NCBI GenBank assembly: GCA_046728075.1
Contig: JBKPDV010000017.1
Location: 1-29,229, forward strand
Origin: JBKPDV01 sp046728075
GTDB lineage: Bacteria > Acidobacteriota > Thermoanaerobaculia > UBA5066 > Gp7-AA6
Reading direction: 5' to 3'
DNA: 29,229 nucleotides
A program made the translations under genes and the position numbers. Shown in pieces: positions 18,925 to 25,157 of the stretch; positions within the stretch are counted from its first letter, which is position 1; each line of letters starts with the position of its first letter. The notes beneath the pieces are model-generated. The model worked only from the letters and a program-made list of their open reading frames with translations, ran no database searches and had not been told where the DNA came from.

Positions 18925-19002
18925 CGGTTCATCGGTTCAGTTGCCCCGAACATAGCTTAGCCGGGTACTTGAACCGATGAACCGATGGACAGATGAACCG
19001 AT
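18915..19002. repeat. Paired inverted 8-bp tandem repeat arrays (ATCGGTTC / GAACCGAT)
   Basis: The left arm has three perfect ATCGGTTC units (18915-18938). The right arm has GAACCGAT, GAACCGAT, GGACAGAT, GAACCGAT (18971-19002) and a further CGGTTC. Arms are reverse complements. The array lies in the divergent region between the biotin carboxylase and the zinc-ribbon protein and contains the carboxylase start codon. Confidence 0.94.
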
Positions 19003-19019
19003 CGGTTCTCGGGCTCTTA

Positions 19020-19038
19020 TATATTGCTCTTTGGAGGG
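19020..19038 (+). promoter_or_regulatory. Candidate -10 element and strong ribosome binding site for the zinc-ribbon gene
   Basis: TATATT (19020-19025) resembles a -10 hexamer; no convincing -35 is found 17 bases upstream. GGAGGG (19033-19038) lies 6 bases before TTG 19045 and decides that start over TTG 19024 and ATG 19063. Confidence 0.5.
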
Positions 19039-19044
19039 AAGAGC

Positions 19045-19449
19045 TTGTCAATCGAAGGTGGAATGAGGGGGGACCAAAAGCGCTTCGTCTGTGAGAAGTG
19101 CGGCAAGGTCTTCTTCGCATGGCGTCCAGACACGGCGCCGGGTGTCAAGGTCAAATGCTACTTCTGCAAACACGAGCAGGAGGACGACGCATCGCGCAGG
19201 CAGCCTCCTGCGCCACCTCCGCAGCCCGCGCCTGCGGCAGTCCCGCCAGCGCCTCCCCCGCCAGGACCCGCGGCACAAGCACCTGCCGCGGCACCCTCAG
19301 CAGCACCCGCGGCATCAGCCGCGGCTTCCTCACCCGCCGCGGCGTCATCGCCTGCACCGGCGCCGCCATCACCCGCCGTGGCCGCGGCTCCATCACCGGC
19401 GCCTGCAGCGCCACAGCCGCCGCCGCAGGAGCCGGAGTCCAAGGTTTAG
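19045..19449 (+). CDS. Zinc-ribbon protein with long Ala/Pro-rich tail
   Basis: 134-residue protein on the plus strand between minus-strand catabolic genes. Residues about 10-45 form a zinc ribbon with two CxxC pairs (FVCEKCGKVFF and VKCYFCKHEQ). The rest is almost entirely Ala, Pro and Ser and is probably extended or disordered. TTG 19045 is preferred for its GGAGGG site. There is no signal peptide or membrane segment. The final residues ESKV are encoded by a 7-bp repeat array that continues past the stop. Ala/Pro-rich tails generate long open frames in other phases, but the CxxC pairs and the ribosome site support this frame. Function unknown; zinc ribbons of this kind often mediate protein or nucleic acid contacts. 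Confidence 0.72.
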   Translation: MSIEGGMRGDQKRFVCEKCGKVFFAWRPDTAPGVKVKCYFCKHEQEDDASRRQPPAPPPQPAPAAVPPAPPPPGPAAQAPAAAPSAAPAASAAASSPAAASSPAPAPPSPAVAAAPSPAPAAPQPPPQEPESKV

Positions 19450-19500
19450 GGGTCCAAGGTCCAAGGACGGAAGAGAGCCTACAAATCTTAGACCTTAGAC
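19437..19500. repeat. 7-bp repeat arrays spanning two convergent stop codons
   Basis: The left arm is GTCCAAG, GTTTAGG, then GTCCAAG, GTCCAAG (19437-19465). The right arm is CTTAGAC twice (19487-19500), the complement of GTCTAAG. The arms pair imperfectly. The left arm encodes the last residues and stop of the zinc-ribbon protein, and the right arm those of the enoyl-CoA hydratase, so both proteins end in Ser-Lys-Val. Confidence 0.85.
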
Positions 19501-20300
19501 GGTTTTCTCGCCGCCCAAGCGGGCGGCCTCTTCTCCAGAAAGGCAGAGAGCCCCTCCTTCGCTTCTTCCGACGCTCGCCTCTCGGCGATCGTTCGCACAG
19601 TCAAAGACATTGCCTCGTCCGGCGTTTTTCCGGCCACCTGCTCGATCAATCTCTTGGCGACCTCGACGGCCTCCGGGCCGGAGCTCAGAAGCGACTCGAC
19701 TCGACGGCGGGCGGCGAGCTCCAGGTCCGCGGGAGGGACGACGGCGTGAACGAGGCCGATGCGATGGGCTTCTTTCGCATCGAAACGATCGCCGGTCAGG
19801 AAAAGATCGCGGGCCACTCTCTGCCCGATCGCGCGGAGAACGTAAGGAGAAATCACCGAAGGCAGAATGCCGAGCTTGACCTCGGCGAGCGAGAAGACCG
19901 TCCCCTCCGCGGCAATCGCGATATCCGCCGCGGCCACCAGTCCGACGCCCCCGCCGATCGCCGCGCCGTGAGCGAGAGCGATCACCGGCTTCGGGCAGGT
20001 ATCGATCGCCCGGAGCATCCGCGCCATCCTCTCGGCGTCCGCCTCGTTCTCCTCTTGCGAGTAGCCGCCGGCCCGCCGCATCCAGGCGATGTCGGCTCCC
20101 GCGCAAAAGCTCGGACCCTGGCCGGCGAGCAGGACGACCCGCGTTTCGGTGTCCGGGACGAAATCCAGGAACACGCGCGTCAGCTCGGCGATCAACACGT
20201 CGTCGAAGGCGTTGCGAACCTCCGGGCGCGCGAGTGTCACGCGCGTGATCGGACCTTCACGCTCGAGACGCAGACGGAATCCTGCTGCTGGATCGGTCAT
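19488..20300 (-). CDS. Enoyl-CoA hydratase family, probable methylglutaconyl-CoA hydratase
   Basis: 270-residue crotonase-fold enzyme. The oxyanion-hole regions are FCAGADIAWMR and HGAAIGGGVGLVAAADI, and the catalytic segment is FSLAEVKLGILPSVISPYV. The AEVKLGxxPxVISPYV form is characteristic of 3-methylglutaconyl-CoA hydratases (LiuC/AUH). This fits the neighbouring methylcrotonyl-CoA carboxylase and HMG-CoA lyase: the hydratase would convert methylglutaconyl-CoA to HMG-CoA. A general short-chain enoyl-CoA hydratase is the alternative. ATG 20300 gives the normal N-terminus. The C-terminus SKV is encoded by a 7-bp repeat array. Confidence 0.9.
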   Translation of the reverse strand: MTDPAAGFRLRLEREGPITRVTLARPEVRNAFDDVLIAELTRVFLDFVPDTETRVVLLAGQGPSFCAGADIAWMRRAGGYSQEENEADAERMARMLRAIDTCPKPVIALAHGAAIGGGVGLVAAADIAIAAEGTVFSLAEVKLGILPSVISPYVLRAIGQRVARDLFLTGDRFDAKEAHRIGLVHAVVPPADLELAARRRVESLLSSGPEAVEVAKRLIEQVAGKTPDEAMSLTVRTIAERRASEEAKEGLSAFLEKRPPAWAARKPSKV

Positions 20301-20336
20301 CGTGGCGATTTTAGCGTTGAGAGTCGAGCTGCGGGC

Positions 20337-20861
20337 TCAATGGGGAGAGAGCGATCCTCCCCCCGGGTGCGCGAACACCCCCGAACGAGCCCCGTCGGTC
20401 CCCATGCGACCCTGCAAGTCGAGCGGCAGCGTCACATCCCCCGAAGGGAGCCGTAGGAGGATCTCGCCCGACAGGCCCGCGTCGACCTGCATGCCCGCAT
20501 CGAACTGTCCTCCCAGGGCGGCCAGAAACTTCTTCCGATCGACTCGAATCGGAATCTCGACGCCCTTGATCTTGTGCGCGCGAAGAGTCCGCGGGGACAA
20601 CGGTCCCTGCCCGACCTCCTGTCCGTTGACCCGAAGGACGAACCGGCCCGACGTCAAACTCACCGGCGACGCAAACGGGTTGGAGACCTTCAGGACCGCG
20701 CGCGCCTCGCTGCGTTTCTCCGACAACGCGGTCAGCTCGAGCGAGGTCATCTCGACGCCGACCGAGGGGGAAGTCTCGCCCGCGGCGGCGGAGGGGCCGG
20801 CCGCGGCCCACGCCAAAGCGGCTCCCGCCACGAGCCGCAGGCAGACGAGCGCGCAGACCAT
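20337..20861 (-). CDS. Exported LEA14/WHy-type protein
   Basis: 174-residue protein with a signal peptide (Leu/Ala-rich core, GPSAAAGE cleavage-like region) and one LEA type 2 (water stress/hypersensitive response) beta-sandwich. This is judged from AVLKVSNPFASPVSLTSGRF, VNGQEVGQG and EIPIRVDRKKF. Such domains occur in bacterial periplasmic or lipoproteins of unclear role, and some are desiccation-related. The C-terminus is Gly/Pro/Ser-rich. It lies 36 bases upstream of the hydratase on the same strand. Its own start is 10 bases from a 237-bp element with inverted ends, which must therefore form its 5' region. Confidence 0.8.
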   Translation of the reverse strand: MVCALVCLRLVAGAALAWAAAGPSAAAGETSPSVGVEMTSLELTALSEKRSEARAVLKVSNPFASPVSLTSGRFVLRVNGQEVGQGPLSPRTLRAHKIKGVEIPIRVDRKKFLAALGGQFDAGMQVDAGLSGEILLRLPSGDVTLPLDLQGRMGTDGARSGVFAHPGGGSLSPH

Positions 20862-20871
20862 GCCCCGATCT

Positions 20872-21108
20872 TAACCCGCATGACTCATGATCGACTCCGG
20901 CCGTCGCTCGGATCTTTTCCGCCGCCACGGCGTCATCGCTCCTAGCCGATGCGCTCCGGCATCGCCGTCGTCGCGCTTCCTTGTCGCGACGAAAAATCTC
21001 TGTCGCGAGCAACAATCATCGAGGCGGAGCATTTTGGTTCTTGGATCGCCTTCTCGGCGTCAGACTCGGATCGTGCTTCGGCCGGGTGACCATGAGTCAT
21101 CCGGGTTA
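20872..21108. mobile_element. MITE-like element with about 30-bp terminal inverted repeats
   Basis: The left end (20872-20903) and the reverse complement of the right end (21079-21108) match at 28 positions, with two mismatches and two single-base gaps. Both begin TAACCCG(C/G)ATGACTCATG. Each end starts with TA, as expected for a TA target duplication (IS630/Tc1 type). The 237-bp body has no credible open reading frame and fills the whole gap between the beta-carboxyltransferase stop and the LEA14 start. No transposase is in the window, so this could instead be a large palindromic regulatory element. Confidence 0.6.
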
Positions 21109-21112
21109 CAGC

Positions 21113-22720
21113 TCACATCCGGAACACACCGAACTCGGTCTCCGGAATCGGCGCGTTGTAGGAGGCAGAAATAGCCAGAGCCAGCGCGGTGCGGGTCTCG
21201 GCCGGGTCCAGGATGCCGTCGTCCCAGAGGCGAGCCGTCGAGTAGTAGGGACTCCCCTCGAGCTCGTACTTCTCGCGCGTGGGCTTCTCGAACTCCGCAA
21301 CCTGCGCCGGGCTCATCGGCGGCTCCTTTGCCCGCGCGAGTTGATCCTGCTTGACCGTAGAGAGGACCCCGGCGGCCTGCGGCCCTCCCATCACCGAGAT
21401 GCGCGCGTTGGGCCACATCCAGAGAAAACGCGGGCTGTAGGCGCGGCCGGACATGCCGTAATTGCCGGCTCCGAAGGAGCCTCCGATGATCACGGTGAAC
21501 TTCGGAACTGCGGCGTTGGCCACGGCGTGAACCATCTTGGCCCCGTCCTTGGCAATGCCTCCCTGCTCGTACTGGCGGCCCACCATGAATCCGGTGATGT
21601 TCTGCAGAAAAATCAGCGGAATACGGCGGCGGGCGCAGAGCTCGATGAAGTGCGTGGCCTTCAGGGCCGATTCGGAAAACAGAATTCCACTGTTGGCGAG
21701 GATGCCGACGGAAAAACCCGAGAGCCGGGCGAAGCCGCAGATGAGCGTCGTCCCGTAGCGCGCCTTGAACTCCGAAAAGCGCGAGCCGTCCACGAGCCGA
21801 GCCACGACCTCCCGCACGTCATAGGGCTGCCGCACGTTCGCCGGGATCACTCCGTAGATCTCCTTCGGGTCGTAGGCCGGCTCTTCGGACTCGGCTCGGT
21901 CCGCCGGCAATTGCTTGGAGGCGCCGCCGAAGTTGGCCGCCACGGTGCGCGCGATCTCGATCGCATGCCCGTCGTTTTCCGCCAGGTGGTCGGCGACGCC
22001 CGAGATCCGGGTATGAACGTCGGCGCCCCCCAGCTCTTCGGCCGAGACCTCTTCTCCGGTGGCGGCCTTCACCAGCGGCGGGCCCGCGAGAAAAATCGTG
22101 CCCGTTCCCTTGACGATGATCGCCTCGTCCGACATCGCGGGAACGTACGCGCCTCCGGCCGTGCACATGCCCATGACCACTGCCACCTGGGGAATCCGCT
22201 TGGCGGACATCCGCGCCTGGTTGTAGAAGATGCGGCCGAAGTGATCGCGATCCGGAAAGACCTCCGCCTGAAGCGGAAGAAACGCGCCGCCCGAGTCGAC
22301 CAGATAAATACAAGGAAGGCGATTCTCCTCCGCGATCTCCTGGGCCCGCAGGTGCTTCTTGACCGTGATCGGAAAGTACGTTCCGCCCTTGACGGTCGCG
22401 TCGTTGGCGATGACCATGACCTCGCGCGCCGCGACCCGTCCGATTCCCGTCACGAGGCCCGCTCCCGGCGCGTCCCCCTCGTACAAGCCATGCGCGGCCA
22501 GAGGCGAGAGCTCGAGAAAAGGGGATCCTGGATCGAGGAGGGCGGCGACGCGGTCGCGGACGAACATCTTTTTCTGCTCGGAGTGTCGGGAGCGCCCCGA
22601 CCCTCCCTCTCGCGCCCGCGACATCTCCTCTTTCAGACTCGCGACGAGGGCCTCCATCGAGCGACGGCGTTCCTGGAACTCCGGTGAGGACGTGTCGATG
22701 TGGGATTCGAGGCGGTCCAT
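21113..22720 (-). CDS. mccB: 3-methylcrotonyl-CoA carboxylase beta (carboxyltransferase) subunit
   Basis: 535-residue carboxyltransferase that moves CO2 from carboxybiotin to methylcrotonyl-CoA, yielding 3-methylglutaconyl-CoA. Long stretches are typical of the MCC beta chain: YLVDSGGAFLPLQAEVFPD, RDHFGRIFYNQARMSA, CTAGGAYVPAMSDEAIIV, GTIFLAGPPLVKAATGEE and VSAEELGGADVH. The second crotonase-like half has LQNITGFMVGRQYEQGGIAK and GGSFGAGNYGM. Propionyl-CoA carboxylase beta chains differ in these segments, so MCC is the better call. It is separated from the alpha genes by the hydratase, LEA14 and zinc-ribbon genes. A repeat array lies upstream of ATG 22720 and no Shine-Dalgarno is seen. Confidence 0.94.
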   Translation of the reverse strand: MDRLESHIDTSSPEFQERRRSMEALVASLKEEMSRAREGGSGRSRHSEQKKMFVRDRVAALLDPGSPFLELSPLAAHGLYEGDAPGAGLVTGIGRVAAREVMVIANDATVKGGTYFPITVKKHLRAQEIAEENRLPCIYLVDSGGAFLPLQAEVFPDRDHFGRIFYNQARMSAKRIPQVAVVMGMCTAGGAYVPAMSDEAIIVKGTGTIFLAGPPLVKAATGEEVSAEELGGADVHTRISGVADHLAENDGHAIEIARTVAANFGGASKQLPADRAESEEPAYDPKEIYGVIPANVRQPYDVREVVARLVDGSRFSEFKARYGTTLICGFARLSGFSVGILANSGILFSESALKATHFIELCARRRIPLIFLQNITGFMVGRQYEQGGIAKDGAKMVHAVANAAVPKFTVIIGGSFGAGNYGMSGRAYSPRFLWMWPNARISVMGGPQAAGVLSTVKQDQLARAKEPPMSPAQVAEFEKPTREKYELEGSPYYSTARLWDDGILDPAETRTALALAISASYNAPIPETEFGVFRM

Positions 22721-22739
22721 GCAGAATGAGAGTCAGACG

Positions 22740-22824
22740 GGGGGACTGGGGGACTGGGTGACGGGGGGAAGGCTCCGCATATTTGACTCCCCGTCCCCCC
22801 GTCGCCCCGTCACCCCGTCCGCTC
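22740..22824. repeat. Paired inverted G-rich/C-rich 7-8-bp repeat arrays
   Basis: The left arm repeats GGGGACT-type units (about 22740-22768). The right arm is five 8-base units, GACTCCCC, GTCCCCCC, GTCGCCCC, GTCACCCC, GTCCGCTC (22785-22824). Arms are complementary. The array fills the junction between the B12-binding protein stop and the mccB start. The G-runs could also form a G-quadruplex. Confidence 0.88.
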
Positions 22825-22827
22825 CAC

Positions 22828-23238
22828 TCATCCCCGCACCCGCTCCCCCGCCGCTCGGCGGATGAAATCCACCAGCGTCTGCGTCGGCGTGCCGGGCAGG
22901 AAGATCTCTCGGATGCCGAGCTTTTTCAGAGGCTCGATGTCCTTGTCAGGAATGATTCCTCCGGCGACGACGAGAATATCCTCGCCCCCCTGCCCTTTGA
23001 GCAGCCGCAGGATCTCGGGGAACAGCGTGTTGTGAGCTCCCGAGAGGATCGAAAGCCCGACGACGTCCACGTCTTCCTGGATCGCGGCTGCCGCGATCTG
23101 CTCGGGCGTCTGCCGAAGCCCGGAGTAGATGACCTCCATGCCGGCGTCTCGGAGGGCCCGCGCAATCACCTTCGCGCCCCGATCATGGCCGTCCAATCCC
23201 GGCTTGGCGATCAACACCCGAATTGGTCGATCCGGCAT
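22828..23238 (-). CDS. Stand-alone B12-binding domain of methylmalonyl-CoA mutase
   Basis: 136-residue cobalamin-binding protein. The B12 signature DxHxxG is present in KPGLDGHDRGAKVIA, followed by VVGLSILSGAHNTLFPEI and VVAGGIIPDKD, which match the C-terminal domain of methylmalonyl-CoA mutase. In many bacteria and archaea this domain is a separate small subunit, working with a catalytic chain encoded elsewhere; no catalytic chain is in this window. The mutase acts on methylmalonyl-CoA from propionyl-CoA, produced by isoleucine and valine breakdown, which fits the acyl-CoA setting. ATG 23238 is chosen; the longer open frame upstream runs through a repeat-bearing gap. No B12 riboswitch box is visible upstream. 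Confidence 0.92.
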   Translation of the reverse strand: MPDRPIRVLIAKPGLDGHDRGAKVIARALRDAGMEVIYSGLRQTPEQIAAAAIQEDVDVVGLSILSGAHNTLFPEILRLLKGQGGEDILVVAGGIIPDKDIEPLKKLGIREIFLPGTPTQTLVDFIRRAAGERVRG

Positions 23239-23298
23239 TCGCGGCAGTCTAGCAGGACGCACGTCGCTTCCGCTCGTTCGGGATCTGGCTTCGCCACC

Positions 23299-23550
23299 GG
23301 CGCGCGGCTCGGCCAAAGGGCCTCGACCGCGCACCTGATCCCTCCCTCGCTCACGCAGCGCTGCGAAACCAGGAGGACTCTCGGCCGTTGCGAAAGGCGA
23401 GACAGCTCTTGATTGGCCGACCGGGGCACAGTCTGCTCGCGGCGCGCGTATCTCCCGAAGTAACCGAGGGAGGAGGCGCGCGCCGCGGGAGCGGAGCGTT
23501 GGACCCGAGACCAGGCGAGCGGTCGAGCCCCTTTGGGCGAGCCGATCGCC
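23299..23550. repeat. Inverted pair of 37-bp hairpin (REP/BIME-like) repeats in a gene-free gap
   Basis: The 358-base gap 23239-23596 has no gene I can support. Within it, 23299-23335 and the reverse complement of 23514-23550 match at 31 of 37 positions. Each copy has a core hairpin: GGCC-AAAG-GGCC in one and GCCC-AAAG-GGGC in the other, so two of the differences compensate and keep the stem. Weaker similarity continues outward from both arms. This resembles paired REP sequences. Confidence 0.72.
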
Positions 23551-23596
23551 GGTGCGCCCACAAGGCGAAGGTCGCGGGTGCAACGCGGAGCGACGG

Positions 23597-24313
23597 TCAG
23601 TCCAGAAGCACCACGGGATCGCCGGTGCGCAGGCGATGCCCCTCGACCGCCCGGGCAACCACGCCAAGGTGGCCTCCGCGCACGGTCGCCAGACCCACGA
23701 GAAGCGAAGGATCACCTTCCCCCTGGCCGGAGGCATAGGTCGCGACGCAGTCGTTGCTTCCGCCCGTGATCTCCAACAGCGCGTCTCCGATGCGGATCTT
23801 GCGGCCGATCCAGCCGTGTTCATCGAACGCCTTGCCCTCGGGGATCTCGATGATCAGGTTCGCTCGCAGCCGCTGCCGCTCCAGCGGCGCTCCATAGGTC
23901 CGCTCGGCGAGCCGCAGCGTCGGTCGCGAGATCAAAAGGATCGAAGAGCCCACCTCTCCCGTTCGCTGTACGAGTCGCAAGCGGCGGCCGACCACGCTTT
24001 CGGCTTCCTTGAGCCACTCGGGGTCGGTCAGTGGATATTCTTTTCCGGCCGGAGTCTTTACGCGCGACCAGCGCTCGAACTCATCCGTTACGAGATCCTC
24101 GACGTAGCGAACCGAAAACGATAGCAACCGGGGAGCGGCGTCGACCGTCACCGTGCGGTTCGCTTCCGCATCGTAAAGGGTGCCGACGCGGTCCCCGACC
24201 AGACCTCCCGAGCGGAGCAACGCGGCGTCCGGGGTTTCTCCGCCCAGAGGCTCGACCGGAAACCGGTTCATCGTGGCGAGATGCCCGACGACCTCCGCCA
24301 GTTCCAAGCCCAA
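23597..24313 (-). CDS. MOSC domain protein
   Basis: 238-residue protein with an N-terminal MOSC beta-barrel part (ATMNRFPVEPLGGE, compare the usual RYPVKSLGGE) and a MOSC domain (RANLIIEIPEGKAFDEHGW, GRKIRIGDALLEITGGSNDC, VRGGHLGVVARAVEGHRLRTGD). The Cys in SNDC is at the position of the conserved cysteine of this superfamily. MOSC proteins handle sulfur carried to molybdenum cofactor or other metal-sulfur chemistry; the exact role here is unknown. The start TTG 24313 has GGAGAG 4 bases upstream and keeps the strand before RFPVEPL; ATG 24271 would remove it. It is separate from rdgB by a 134-base gap. Confidence 0.85.
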   Translation of the reverse strand: MGLELAEVVGHLATMNRFPVEPLGGETPDAALLRSGGLVGDRVGTLYDAEANRTVTVDAAPRLLSFSVRYVEDLVTDEFERWSRVKTPAGKEYPLTDPEWLKEAESVVGRRLRLVQRTGEVGSSILLISRPTLRLAERTYGAPLERQRLRANLIIEIPEGKAFDEHGWIGRKIRIGDALLEITGGSNDCVATYASGQGEGDPSLLVGLATVRGGHLGVVARAVEGHRLRTGDPVVLLD

Positions 24314-24363
24314 TACACTCTCCGTTCCTATGTGACCAACGGACGCCCGATCGCATCATGGCA

Positions 24364-24386
24364 CTCTCGCGTTCCGTTCGCGAGAG
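24364..24386. other. Perfect 8-bp stem hairpin between rdgB and the MOSC gene
   Basis: CTCTCGCG, a 7-base loop and CGCGAGAG form a perfect stem without a T-run. It lies in the AT-richer 134-base gap 24314-24447, which should also hold the MOSC promoter (a TTGACG hexamer occurs on the minus strand near 24430, without a well-spaced -10). It may mark an rdgB transcript end or a regulatory site. Confidence 0.45.
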
Positions 24387-24447
24387 AATCGGGTAAAACC
24401 CAAGCAGACCGTCATTTATTAGGGCATCACGTCAAATATCCGAATGT

Positions 24448-25023
24448 TTACCGGCCTTTCTGAAGTCCTGCCGCCCCTTCGATCTCACCCAGTCGTTTCG
24501 CAAGCGCCTCCCAGGCCCTCCGGCGGTGCGAGAGCGCGTCCTTCTCCTCCCCCGTCATCTCGGCGAAGGTGCAGTCACTTCCTTCCGGGACGAAGAGCGC
24601 ATCCCAACCGAAGCCACCGCTGCCTCGCGGAGCCGAGACGATTCGTCCGGCCGCCTCCCCGCGAGCCGCCACGATCCGAGTTCCGTCAAAGTACGCAATC
24701 GCGCAGACCGCTGTCGCTCTGCGGTCACTGAAACCATCGAGCATTCGGGGCAATGCGGCGACACCGGCGCTCCTCTCCAGCCATTTGATCAAGGCCCCCG
24801 GAAATCCTTCCCAGGCGACAATCGAGAGCCCCGAGTCCTCGACGATGACCGGACGCTGAAGGACGGCGTGCGCCGCTCGGGCCTTCGTCTCGACGATCTC
24901 ACCCGGGTCGAGCGCCTGCGGCTCGGGCAGGCCGAGGGGAACGCAAACGAGGTCGAAGCCCAGCCGCTTCGCTTCCACCGCTTTCTCGGCGCGACTGGTG
25001 ACGAGAACGGGGCGTCGGACCAC
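24448..25023 (-). CDS. ITPase/RdgB (HAM1) family nucleotide pyrophosphatase
   Basis: 191-residue enzyme that hydrolyses non-canonical purine NTPs such as XTP and ITP to monophosphates, cleaning the nucleotide pool. Motifs: PVIVEDSGLSIVAWEGFPGALIKW, GGFGWDALFVPEG, TFAEMTGEEKDALSHRRRAW. The wording around VIVEDSG and the N-terminus (VLVTSRAEKAVEAKRL in place of ATxNxxK) is closer to the archaeal/eukaryotic ITPase style than to typical bacterial RdgB, as judged by eye. GTG 25023 is the start that fits the family N-terminus. No Shine-Dalgarno is visible, and a repeat array begins 9 bases upstream. Confidence 0.88.
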   Translation of the reverse strand: MVRRPVLVTSRAEKAVEAKRLGFDLVCVPLGLPEPQALDPGEIVETKARAAHAVLQRPVIVEDSGLSIVAWEGFPGALIKWLERSAGVAALPRMLDGFSDRRATAVCAIAYFDGTRIVAARGEAAGRIVSAPRGSGGFGWDALFVPEGSDCTFAEMTGEEKDALSHRRRAWEALAKRLGEIEGAAGLQKGR

Positions 25024-25032
25024 GTGGGAGAA

Positions 25033-25120
25033 GTTATCAGCTAACAGATTTCCGTTATCCGTTTGGCCACCTCTCCGGCTTGAAACCAATAACTGAGAAC
25101 TGAGAACTGAGAACTGAAAA
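25033..25120. repeat. Paired 7-bp tandem repeat arrays (GTTATCN / CTGAGAA)
   Basis: The left arm is degenerate with 7-base register (GTTATCA, GCTAACA, GATTTCC, GTTATCC, GTTTGGC). The right arm has three perfect CTGAGAA units, then CTGAAAA (25093-25120), preceded by CCAATAA. The reverse complement of the right arm (TTCTCAG) is related to the left arm (GTTATCAG). The array fills the divergent gap between rdgB and the kinase gene. Confidence 0.9.
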
Positions 25121-25144
25121 CCCGCAGGCGGAAAGCCCCCGACT

Positions 25145-25150
25145 TACAAT
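25145..25150 (+). promoter_or_regulatory. Candidate -10 element of a leaderless kinase transcript
   Basis: TACAAT ends 7 bases before the kinase ATG at 25158, so transcription would begin at or next to the start codon. No Shine-Dalgarno is present. No good -35 is seen at 17 bases, so support is limited to the -10 and its placement. Confidence 0.4.
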
Positions 25151-25157
25151 AAACGTA

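Noticed and set aside
19158..19442. Minus-strand Gly/Ala-rich open frame opposite the zinc-ribbon gene
   Set aside because: It is the antisense of the Ala/Pro tail; only the plus strand shows CxxC pairs and a ribosome site.
20311..21015. Minus-strand open frame across the LEA14 gene and the inverted-end element
   Set aside because: Arg/Gly-rich composition, no motif, and the LEA14 frame in the same place has a signal peptide and a domain.
23211..23561. Open frame in the gap upstream of the B12-binding protein
   Set aside because: No domain is seen, and it runs through the inverted hairpin repeats; probably non-coding.
23239..23596. Cobalamin riboswitch upstream of the B12-binding gene
   Set aside because: No B12-box (GCCACTG-like) or expected junction is found on the minus strand; the gap is explained better by the inverted repeats.
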